Positions 51,701 through 60,676 of a DNA stretch of 64,000 bases are shown here, piece by piece. How positions within the stretch are numbered: the stretch's first letter is position 1; each line of letters starts with the position of its first letter. A program made the translations under genes and the position numbers. The stretch spans positions 1 through 64,000 of the forward strand of contig NZ_LLZG01000081.1 of assembly GCF_001509475.1 (NCBI RefSeq). Reading direction: 5' to 3'. The notes beneath the pieces were generated by a model. It did not search any database. It worked only from the letters and a program-made list of their open reading frames with translations, and was not told the DNA's origin. The DNA is from Streptomyces regalis (GTDB lineage: Bacteria; Actinomycetota; Actinomycetes; Streptomycetales; Streptomycetaceae).

Positions 51701-53152
51701 CTATTCGATGGTCCGCGGTACGTTCCGGTTGCGGTCTTCTTCCGAGATCCAGGTCTCTTCGTCCTCGACCAGGTAGTCGGGACGGTCCCCTTGGCTGTTC
51801 TCGTCGTTGGGCCGCCGGCCGCTGCGACCACCCATACCGCCAGCCATTCCACCCGCCATGGCGCCACGCTGAGTTCCACCGCGGCTGCCGTGCAGGCCCG
51901 CGCCGCCGCCGGCGCCCTTCCCGGTGATCCCCTTGGCTGCGCCGACAACACCGCCACGGGACTTCGCGAGGGCTCCACGTCCACCAGCGCCAGCACCGCC
52001 TCGGCCAGCCGCACCGGCTCCCGCGCCACCCATACCGCCCATACCGGCTCGGCCTCCGGCACCGCGACCTGCTGCCGCACCGGAACCAGCCACACCGCCA
52101 CGACCGCCTGCAACGCCGATGCCGCCGCGTCCGGCCGTACCGCGTCCGACCCCGGCCCCTCCGCCGGGAGCCATGATGCCCGGACCTTGAGCCCCGCCGG
52201 TCCCGACACCGCCCCCGCCGACGCTGGGGCCGCCAGTGCTGGTACCGGGCCCGGTCCCCGTCAGCCCGGGAGAGATGCTGTCTACCTTCGTCTTGGTGGT
52301 CGGGAGCTGCGCGCCTCCCGTGATGCCTTGGTCACGGGGCACGTTCGGGGCTGGCTTGACGTTCGTGGTCGGCCCTGCACTCCACGGCTTGGGGGCCGTG
52401 CCTGATGCCCCTGGCCGGGACCCGCCTCCCGTCGGTACCGTGACCGGCGGTGGGTACACCACGTCACGGTTCGGTTCCCCGACGTGCCCGTCTCCGGGGT
52501 CCTTTACCCGATTCCTTTGCAGATTCCCCGAGATGCGCATGTACTGAGCGCCCAGGTTCTCCATGACAGCAACACCATTGAGTTGGGCTTCACGGCTCGC
52601 GCCAATTTTGCCCTCGTTGATTTCCGCTACTTCCTTAGCGGTCAGCTTGCGGTCCTGGAGATCGTTGGCTACTGCTTCGCCGTTGTCCCATTTCCAGTCA
52701 CTGAGAGCATCACCGACCTTGGCCCAGCCACTGGGCTCCTCGATTTCGTCCAGCTGCGCCTTGAACCTGCGTAGCTGGGAGCCGGCGTCGGCCATTTGAG
52801 AGCTGTTGAGATCCGCATGCCAAGCCGCATTTCGGATGCTCTGCGCGATCTTGCGTGCCGCCCGCTCGAAAGCTTGGGCCGCTTCCCCTTCCCAGTGCTC
52901 CAGGACATTGTCGACCGACTTGTCGAGCAAGCCAGCAATGCCCCCTCCTTCGCCACCGGAAAGGATTTCATTGACCTTTCCCCAGTGACGGCCCGTCTCC
53001 TCAATCAGGCCCGGATTGGTTCCCTCAAGCATCGCCTTGAGCTCTTTGAGCGAGTAGTTGATGAATTGAGTCTTGGTCTGAGGTCGCCCCGGGTCTGCGA
53101 CGCAGACGTCATTCACGATCTCGGGCTTAGGCAGGTCCTTGTCACCGGCCAC
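51701..53152 (-). CDS. PPE/WXG-like secreted protein with Gly-rich tail
   Basis: A 483-residue protein. Residues about 30-210 form a helical WXG-type domain (VLEHWEGEAAQAFERAARKI; SQLRRFKAQLDEI). The rest is Pro/Thr-rich and then Gly/Ala-rich (GGRGGVAGSG, GMGGMGGAGAGA), ending in an acidic tail (VEDEETWISEEDR). Similar plan to mycobacterial PPE-PPW/PGRS-like proteins, without clear homology beyond the helical domain. Probably a T7SS substrate, following the ESX-like gene at 53189. Confidence 0.78.
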   Translation of the reverse strand: MAGDKDLPKPEIVNDVCVADPGRPQTKTQFINYSLKELKAMLEGTNPGLIEETGRHWGKVNEILSGGEGGGIAGLLDKSVDNVLEHWEGEAAQAFERAARKIAQSIRNAAWHADLNSSQMADAGSQLRRFKAQLDEIEEPSGWAKVGDALSDWKWDNGEAVANDLQDRKLTAKEVAEINEGKIGASREAQLNGVAVMENLGAQYMRISGNLQRNRVKDPGDGHVGEPNRDVVYPPPVTVPTGGGSRPGASGTAPKPWSAGPTTNVKPAPNVPRDQGITGGAQLPTTKTKVDSISPGLTGTGPGTSTGGPSVGGGGVGTGGAQGPGIMAPGGGAGVGRGTAGRGGIGVAGGRGGVAGSGAAAGRGAGGRAGMGGMGGAGAGAAGRGGAGAGGRGALAKSRGGVVGAAKGITGKGAGGGAGLHGSRGGTQRGAMAGGMAGGMGGRSGRRPNDENSQGDRPDYLVEDEETWISEEDRNRNVPRTIE

Positions 53153-53188
53153 TTGAACTCCTCCGTTAGTAGGTGATTCTCGATCGGA

Positions 53189-53539
53189 CTACCTTGCGAA
53201 CTCGCCGTCCGAGCTTCCCCCGCCACCACCCATTTGGTTCTTGTTCGCGTATTCCTGCTCGGTGTACTTGTCTTTCACCTTGGAGGTACTCTTGCCGAAT
53301 CTGTCGATCAGGTCATGGAGTCCCTTGATCGCGCCCTCAAGATCACTCTTCGCCTCTTTGTGGGCGCTGAAGAGATCGCCCGCCTCCAGGAACGTGCAAT
53401 TGTTCCCGAACGCGGCCATTGTGATCTCCGTGTTATACCGCGACGTCTGCCCCGCTTTGTCCATGTCATCCAGCAGCGTCCACAGCTTCCGGATCACCTC
53501 ATCCAGCGCGCTCAGATCAACCCGCATTCCGTTACTCAT
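53189..53539 (-). CDS. ESX/WXG100-superfamily protein
   Basis: A 116-residue helical protein (VDLSALDEVIRKLWTLLDDM; FSAHKEAKSDLEGAIKGLHDLID) with a glycine-rich end and a YTEQE that fits the YxxxE secretion signal. It lies 36 nt upstream of the PPE-like gene on the same strand, a substrate-partner arrangement. The short gene at 43494 resembles its N-terminal half. Confidence 0.8.
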   Translation of the reverse strand: MSNGMRVDLSALDEVIRKLWTLLDDMDKAGQTSRYNTEITMAAFGNNCTFLEAGDLFSAHKEAKSDLEGAIKGLHDLIDRFGKSTSKVKDKYTEQEYANKNQMGGGGGSSDGEFAR

Positions 53540-53594
53540 ACCCCGTTGTCCTCTCCCCTGTTCCTCAAGTTGTCAGCACCCACTCGGTGCCCAA

Positions 53595-55013
<1,419 letters not shown>

Positions 55014-55207
55014 GTTCAGGCCCCCAGGGCTTCCTTGCTTCTCTCGAAGCTGGGTCATGTGTCTGTGACGGATGTAGTGGGTGTAGTGGATGTCGCGGGT
55101 GTAGTTGGTGTCGCGATCCATGTGAAGATTTGCGGGATTTGCTGCGGACATACCGACAACGGCTGCCCGCGATCCCGCAGAAGTTGTGTACGACCCCGAA
55201 GCAGAGG

Positions 55208-55243
55208 TCGGCCCAGCCGACGCCGTGGCGTCAGCTGGGCCGA
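55208..55243 (-). terminator. Terminator after the esx genes
   Basis: TCGGCCCAGC and GCTGGGCCGA, extended by GACGCC/GGCGTC with one mismatch, form a 17-bp hairpin just past the stop of the 55281 gene. It separates the esx pair from the mycosin gene. Confidence 0.75.
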
Positions 55244-55280
55244 TTCTCTTCATCTCAGGTCCCACGGGTCGCTGACGGGC

Positions 55281-55565
55281 TCAGCCCCAGGTCGCGGAGT
55301 TGCTCTTCTCAGTGGCCTGGTAGTTCTCGGCGGCGCTCTGCAGCGCCGTGGAGATCTTCAGCAGGGTCGCGTGCAGGTCCGCAGCGGTCTGGTCCCACTC
55401 GCGCTGCTTGCGCTGGTAGCCCTCCTGCGCCTCACCTTCCCAGGTGCTGGCGACACGCTTGACCGCGGCCTCGAGGTCGTCGAGCTGCTGCTTGATGCGG
55501 CCGGCGGTGGACTTCACGTCCGTGGACGCGTTGGTGATGGTTGCGTAATTGACGAGGATCGACAT
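55281..55565 (-). CDS. esxB: WXG100 protein EsxB
   Basis: A 94-residue WXG100 protein with the turn motif WEG (RVASTWEGEAQEGYQ) and a C-terminal YQATE, fitting YxxxD/E. Forms, by family knowledge, a helical heterodimer with the other Esx protein and is exported by the T7SS. I chose ATG 55565 rather than 55571 because GAAAGGGA is spaced 6 nt from it. Which of the pair is called EsxA or EsxB is by convention and uncertain here. Confidence 0.88.
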   Translation of the reverse strand: MSILVNYATITNASTDVKSTAGRIKQQLDDLEAAVKRVASTWEGEAQEGYQRKQREWDQTAADLHATLLKISTALQSAAENYQATEKSNSATWG

Positions 55566-55645
55566 CGTCATTCCCTTTCAGGAAGAATCGAAGGAAGTCT
55601 GTGGAAATCGGGTGGAACCGAAGAACTTCGGACCGAGCGGCTTGA

Positions 55646-55957
55646 TCAGCCGAAGTCGGACATGATCTTGCTGATCTCGGAGTTCTGCTGCTCTTCCGAC
55701 GCGGAGTAGTTGCTCCGCGTGGAGTCCACGGCTTCCTTGATGTCGTTGAGGATGTCGGTCATCCTCTTCGCGTCCTGGTTCCAACGGTCCTGCAGCTGGC
55801 GGTACGACTGGGCCGCCTGGCCCTTCCAGCCTCCGGCGATCTGGTCGATCACTCCGTTGAGGCGGCGGATCTCGCCCTGCAGCTGACCGTTCACGGTGTT
55901 GATGTCACCGGAGAGCTTGGTGAGTTCGTCCTCTGTTACCCGGAACTGGCCGGCCAT
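55646..55957 (-). CDS. esxA: WXG100 protein EsxA
   Basis: A 103-residue WXG100 protein with the turn motif WKG (IAGGWKGQAAQSYR) and a YSASEEQ near the end, fitting YxxxE. It precedes esxB by 80 nt on the same strand and lies 217 nt from eccB. The two are the core secreted pair of the locus. Family function: partner of EsxB and substrate recognised by EccC. Confidence 0.9.
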   Translation of the reverse strand: MAGQFRVTEDELTKLSGDINTVNGQLQGEIRRLNGVIDQIAGGWKGQAAQSYRQLQDRWNQDAKRMTDILNDIKEAVDSTRSNYSASEEQQNSEISKIMSDFG

Positions 55958-56174
55958 GATGAACCTTCCCCCATGTCGTCGTTGATCCGGGAAACCTGCA
56001 CTGGTGCCCGGAGAAGCTTCGCACCGTTGAGCGCTGCAAACACTCTATCGTCAGCTTGTCACTCGGCCACAGACGCGGCCAATCAGTTACACGCCTCACA
56101 CACTTGAGCGATCATCTTGTGACTCTCGCACCGTCTTACTGTCAAGTGCGTCTGTCCGCAGGCGTGTTGGACGG

Positions 56175-57773
56175 TCACTGGCTCTGTTCCTGCGTCGCGC
56201 TGCCGGTGTCCAGCATGGGCCCCTTCGGGATGAACGTCGCCCACGTCTGCGGCACGAACAGGGACTGGGTCGCGTCCTCGTAACCCAGCCGCGTACGCGC
56301 CTTGTCCGTCTCGCTCGCGTCACCGTTCGAAGAGCCGGAAGCGTCCGAAGACGAGTCTCCGCCGCTTCCCTTCGCCGCGCTGTCGTTGCCCTTCGGCAGC
56401 GCGTACCGCAGGCCCGTGTCCGTCAGCAGGTACTGCCTGCCGCCACCCCCTGCCGCACCGCTGACCTCCGTGAAGAGCAGGCCCGAACCGGACGAGACGT
56501 AGGCGCTGAGCGAGTCGGCGATGACCCTCTTCGGGTACGCCGTCCCGGCCCAGGCGGCGAGCTGCGGCTTCTTGCCCTCGTCGATGGTGCCCTTGTAGAC
56601 GCTGCACGAAGTGTTACGGGCCTCGCCGTTCGCCGTGGTCGCGGGGTTGGCCTGCTGCGGAACCGTCTGGGGCCAGCCCTTGTTCTGGTAGAAGCGGTTC
56701 GCCGGGCCGTTGTTGGCCGTGGTGATGACCTGGGGGGCGACCTGGATGGGGGCGATCTCGTCCGTCCCGTACGCCGTCTGGGCTGCGGGCGATGCCTGGA
56801 TCAGGTCTGCGACGAAGGGTGTGATGGCAGCGACCTCGTCCTTGAGGACGACGTAGTACTTCTCGCCCTGCGCGTCCTGCGCCTTGAGCACCCGGCCCAC
56901 CGTGCTCGCGTTGGCGGGGAGCCCCTGGACCGTGGTCGCCCCACCGACGTTCGGGATCGTCGGGAAGGTGATGACGCCGCCTTCGTTGAAGGTGCGCAGC
57001 CACTCAGGGCTCACCGGTTGCGGCTCGGCATCCCGGCCGACGACGGCGTTGCGCAGCAGTTCCATGGTGACTTTGTCGAGACCTGCCGTGTCGCCCAGCA
57101 GGAAGAGGTTGCCCTTGCTGTCGACCAGGAACTGCCGTCCGGTCTGACGCTCGACGACATAGAGAGCCTCGCTGGGGTTGACCTTCCCCGCGTTGTTCAG
57201 CGACTTGGCGTCGTCGGCGTCGAGGACGAAGACGGCACGGTCGATGGCGCCGGTCGCCGATCCCGGGGTCGGACGCTCGCACACCGCCCAGGTCTTCGCC
57301 GTCTCCGCGTCGTCCTTGGAGGGCAGCCGGTCGGGGGCGTAGGGGATGCCGATCGTCGCGCCGTGCCGGACGCCGCTCTTGTCGATCTCCTTGCCGGGGA
57401 CCTCGAGGACGGTGCCCTTGCCCTTGTCGAGCAGCAGCTTCGCGGAGGCGTAGTTGAGGACCGGGTGGAGGACCTTCTCCTCCTTGCCGTCCTTCGGGTT
57501 CGGGTCGAGGACCACGTACCGCGTCGTGGAATCGCTGTCGACGATGATGTACTCGCCCGGCGTGTCCCAGCCCTTGGGTGCCGTGGGCTTGATCACACCC
57601 CAGGCGATGAAGCCGAGCACCAGCACCAGGCCCACTCCGAGGCTGGGCATCACCGTACGAATGGGACGCGGAGCGCCTTCCTCCGAGCCGCCCGGTGACG
57701 GCGCCAGGAACGCCGCGACGGTGCGCTTGCGAGCGAACGTGTAGGCGGCGAGCTCATCCCGACGCTTTGCCAT
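56175..57773 (-). CDS. eccB: T7SS membrane component EccB
   Basis: A 532-residue EccB: a cytoplasmic N-terminal stretch (AKRRDELAAYTFARKRTVAAF), one TM (about residues 42-61) and a large periplasmic-side domain made of repeats, with the two cysteines AVCERP and NTSCSVYKG that form the known disulfide in this family. The C-terminus is Ser/Gly-rich. ATG 57773 has GGGGA upstream. Divergent from eccE across a 478-nt region. Confidence 0.93.
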   Translation of the reverse strand: MAKRRDELAAYTFARKRTVAAFLAPSPGGSEEGAPRPIRTVMPSLGVGLVLVLGFIAWGVIKPTAPKGWDTPGEYIIVDSDSTTRYVVLDPNPKDGKEEKVLHPVLNYASAKLLLDKGKGTVLEVPGKEIDKSGVRHGATIGIPYAPDRLPSKDDAETAKTWAVCERPTPGSATGAIDRAVFVLDADDAKSLNNAGKVNPSEALYVVERQTGRQFLVDSKGNLFLLGDTAGLDKVTMELLRNAVVGRDAEPQPVSPEWLRTFNEGGVITFPTIPNVGGATTVQGLPANASTVGRVLKAQDAQGEKYYVVLKDEVAAITPFVADLIQASPAAQTAYGTDEIAPIQVAPQVITTANNGPANRFYQNKGWPQTVPQQANPATTANGEARNTSCSVYKGTIDEGKKPQLAAWAGTAYPKRVIADSLSAYVSSGSGLLFTEVSGAAGGGGRQYLLTDTGLRYALPKGNDSAAKGSGGDSSSDASGSSNGDASETDKARTRLGYEDATQSLFVPQTWATFIPKGPMLDTGSATQEQSQ

Positions 57774-58251
57774 GATCCCCGTTTCTCCCGTTTGTGATGC
57801 TCGATCGTTCTGCGATGTTCCGACCGCGTCTGTACCGCTCGATCGCTGTCGTGCTGTTTCGATCGCGGTCGTGGTGTTCGATCGCGGTCGTTGTGTTTCG
57901 CGGCGCTCGACAGGCCGACTCGACAGGCCCGTTCGGCCGCGCAGGCACCTACTATGCCCTGCGCCACGCGGCGACGATCCATCAGGTGTGTGGCCGACCC
58001 TGCATCTTCACAGAGCTTCACGACAGCGCTGCACCATGCGGGGCCGGTCCATGACAGGCTGACCACCTGGGTTTTGGGTGTCCCCTGTGTCGCCCGGTGT
58101 TCCGCAGCGGGTACCGTGAGCCACCCGCATGGATGTTGTGGGCCATCGGTGCCCCTGGCCCGTCGCCGGGATCTCGGACCTCTCGGACCTCTCGGACAGA
58201 GGATCCCGCCCGGTCAACGGCCACTACTTCGCGAAAGGGATGTCCCGGGGG
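57774..58251. promoter_or_regulatory. Divergent eccB/eccE control region with direct repeats
   Basis: This region contains three consecutive copies of a 19-20-bp unit, TCGATCGCGGTCGTGGTGT with small variations, at 57839-57858, 57859-57877 and 57878-57896, plus a related CTCGATCG near 57801. A second short tandem, TCTCGGACC repeated three times, lies near 58170-58196. Regularly spaced repeats between divergent genes suggest a protein-binding site. No promoter consensus is convincing. Confidence 0.55.
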
Positions 58252-59580
58252 ATGACCAGCGCTACGAGCACTCGGCGCGGACGCCGCGCACAGCAGCAAC
58301 AGGGGGGTCCGAGCCGCGGCAGACGTACGTCAGCCGCTCCGGCCGCCCAGACCGCCGCCGCGTCGCCGCGCACGCTGCCCCGCCCCGGCGGTCTGGGCCC
58401 GGTGCGGCTGCAGCAGCTCATCCTGGTGGAGCTCGCGGCGGCGGTCATGCTGGCCGCCTGGGCCGCCGACCAGTCATGGCTGCTGGTTCCGGCCGGTGTC
58501 GTTGCGGCACTGCTGCTGCTCCTGGCGGTTCTGCGCCGGGGTCGCCGTCCGCTGCCCGAGTGGTACGAGACGACGCGTGCGCTCAGGCAGCGCCGACGCG
58601 ACGCCAAGCAGCCCGTGCCGCCGGGTACGGACGCGATGATGGCGCCGGTCGTGGAGTGCGACCCCGCCCTGCGGACGTACTCCTTCGTGTCACGTGACGA
58701 CCGCTCGATCGGCATGATCGGCGACGGGTCCTTCCTGACCGCCGTCCTGTTCGTGCAGCCCGGAGACCAGCCGTTGCGTCCCGGCGCCGCCGATCGGCAG
58801 CTGCCGCTGCGGCTGATCCAGGACGCCCTCGAGGTCGACGGGATCCGTCTCGCCTCCGTGCAGGTCGTGCAGCACACCCAGCCGGCGCCGGCACCGCATC
58901 TGCCGCAGCAGTCGCTGGCCGCGCGGTCGTACGGCCCCCTGCAGGCGCAGGCCGGTTCGCCCGCGCTCCGGCTCACCTGGGTCGCCCTCAAGCTCGACCC
59001 GGAGCTGTGTCCGGAGGCGGTCCAGGCCCGCGGGGACGGCGTTCCCGGCGCGCAGCGCGCCCTGCTGCGGGTGGCGGACCAGCTGGCGAGCCGACTGGCC
59101 GGGGCCGGCTTCAAGGCGACCATCCTGGACGAGAACGAGCTGGTGCAGGCGCTCGCGACGTCCAGCTGCCTGAACCCGCGCGCCAACGCGCAGCACGCTC
59201 AGGACGGGCGGACTCCCCAGCGCCGTACGGTCGAGTCGGTGCGGACCTGGCGGGTCGACGACCGGTACCACACGACGTACTGGGTCTCCCGCTGGCCGCA
59301 GTTGGGGAGCGGCGGTGTGGCGTTGCCCGAACTGGTCACGCGGTTCACCTCGCTGCCGGTGCTCGCCACGACGTTCAGCATGACCCTGAGCAAGGCCGGC
59401 AACCGGGGTGTCGCCCTCACCGGGCACATCCGCGTCACCGCCCGCGGTGACAGTGAACTCGGCCAGGTGGGACGTGAGTTGGAGCGGGCCGCGAGTGCCG
59501 CGAAGGTCGGTCTGGTCCGTCTCGACCGGGAGCAGGTCCCCGGAGCTCTCGCCACTTTGCCGCTCGGAGGTACGTACTGA
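58252..59580 (+). CDS. eccE: T7SS membrane component EccE
   Basis: A 442-residue EccE with a Ser/Arg/Gln-rich N-terminus, two adjacent TM segments (about residues 45-85) and a soluble C-terminal domain (LPEWYETTRALRQRR, TYWVSRWPQLG, VALTGHIRVTARGD) typical of the family. The start is ATG 58252 (AAAGGGA 11 nt upstream) or ATG 58240. Coupled to the next gene by TGATG. Confidence 0.88.
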   Translation: MTSATSTRRGRRAQQQQGGPSRGRRTSAAPAAQTAAASPRTLPRPGGLGPVRLQQLILVELAAAVMLAAWAADQSWLLVPAGVVAALLLLLAVLRRGRRPLPEWYETTRALRQRRRDAKQPVPPGTDAMMAPVVECDPALRTYSFVSRDDRSIGMIGDGSFLTAVLFVQPGDQPLRPGAADRQLPLRLIQDALEVDGIRLASVQVVQHTQPAPAPHLPQQSLAARSYGPLQAQAGSPALRLTWVALKLDPELCPEAVQARGDGVPGAQRALLRVADQLASRLAGAGFKATILDENELVQALATSSCLNPRANAQHAQDGRTPQRRTVESVRTWRVDDRYHTTYWVSRWPQLGSGGVALPELVTRFTSLPVLATTFSMTLSKAGNRGVALTGHIRVTARGDSELGQVGRELERAASAAKVGLVRLDREQVPGALATLPLGGTY

Positions 59581-60422
59581 TGTCCCACCCCGCCTCGACC
59601 ATGCCCCCGGGGCAGCAGGGCCGGGCCCCCGGGCGCACGCCGGCACACGTGGCCTCGCCCACCGACACCGGCATGATCCCCATCATCCGGCAGCCGGAGG
59701 CACCGCAGCAGCAACGCCGCATCTTCAGCCCGGGGTTCGGGCTGCGCGGGCCGCGCCGCAATCGTCATGTCGTCTCCGCCGACGAGCTCGCGGCGATCAG
59801 CATGCCGATCGGTGACGACGGCGTCCTCATCGGCACCGACCCGGAACAGCAGCCGGCCGTGCTCGGTCTGTCCCGTCCGACTGCCTTCGACGTCGTGCTC
59901 GTGGGTGGCCTGTGGCTCGCCCAGGTGCTGGCGTTGCGTGCCGCCGCGACGGGTGCGCGCGTGGGTGTGGAGACCGGACGTCCGCAGGCCTGGCAGCAGT
60001 TGGCCCAGGCGGCCGGCGGCGGTCAGCAGTGCGTGACGGTGTATCCGGTGGGGCGGGTGCCCGCGCAGGGGCCGTCCGTCTCGAGTCCGGTGGTGCTGTT
60101 CCGGGACTGTGGCATCCGCCCGCCGCGCGGTCGGGTGACGTCCGTGCCGTGGCAGGCCGTGGTGACGGTGCTGCCGTTCGTCAGTGAGCATGCGCCGCGC
60201 TGGCTGGCTCAGGCCCATCTTGTCGGGATTCAGCGCATTTCGCCCTACGAGACCGAGGCCGTGCGTGACACGCTCGGGGTCCCGGAGGAACAACTCCAGC
60301 ACCTGCCGACCCTTCACGACGGCGTCGCCCTGTGGTGCACTCGCAAGCATCAGAAGTTCGTCATGACCGAACCCACAGATGCGGAGACGGGCCTGCTCGG
60401 CGTGGCCCGTCGTATGGACTGA
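59580..60422 (+). CDS. Conserved T7SS-linked protein of unknown function
   Basis: A 280-residue soluble protein. After a Pro-rich N-terminus come TGMIPIIRQPE, HVVSADELAAISMPIGDDGV, RPTAFDVVLVGGLW and a C-terminal half with VLFRDCGIRPPRGR and PWQAVVTVLPFV. I recognise no family. Its start overlaps the eccE stop (TGATG), so it is translated with EccE and is probably part of the machine or its regulation. The region before the next gene holds short repeats. Confidence 0.78.
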   Translation: MSHPASTMPPGQQGRAPGRTPAHVASPTDTGMIPIIRQPEAPQQQRRIFSPGFGLRGPRRNRHVVSADELAAISMPIGDDGVLIGTDPEQQPAVLGLSRPTAFDVVLVGGLWLAQVLALRAAATGARVGVETGRPQAWQQLAQAAGGGQQCVTVYPVGRVPAQGPSVSSPVVLFRDCGIRPPRGRVTSVPWQAVVTVLPFVSEHAPRWLAQAHLVGIQRISPYETEAVRDTLGVPEEQLQHLPTLHDGVALWCTRKHQKFVMTEPTDAETGLLGVARRMD

Positions 60423-60676
60423 CACGTCGTCGTCTCCGGGGTGGGGCGCGAACGAGGCCTCGCCCGCGGGGCTTTGCGTCCGCGCCCATGCGGCACTTCC
60501 GCCCACATACCTGGGGCTATAGCGTCCGCGCCCATGGGGGCTTTTCCGTCCCGCCATGCGAGTGATTAGGCTTCTGGTGGTGCGGTGACGATCGCAGTCG
60601 CGTGGGACTAGCCACTCGGTCCGCCCGGCCGCGACGACGACCAGCTCAGCAGCAGTGGCTGACCAGGAGGCAAGCA
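60423..60676 (+). promoter_or_regulatory. Leader of the EspI-like gene with direct repeats
   Basis: The 15-mer GCGTCCGCGCCCATG occurs twice, at 60476-60490 and 60522-60536, 46 nt apart, each followed by a GGG-rich stretch. TTAGGCT near 60567-60573 is a possible -10 region. Otherwise nothing is seen in this 254-nt region. Confidence 0.5.
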
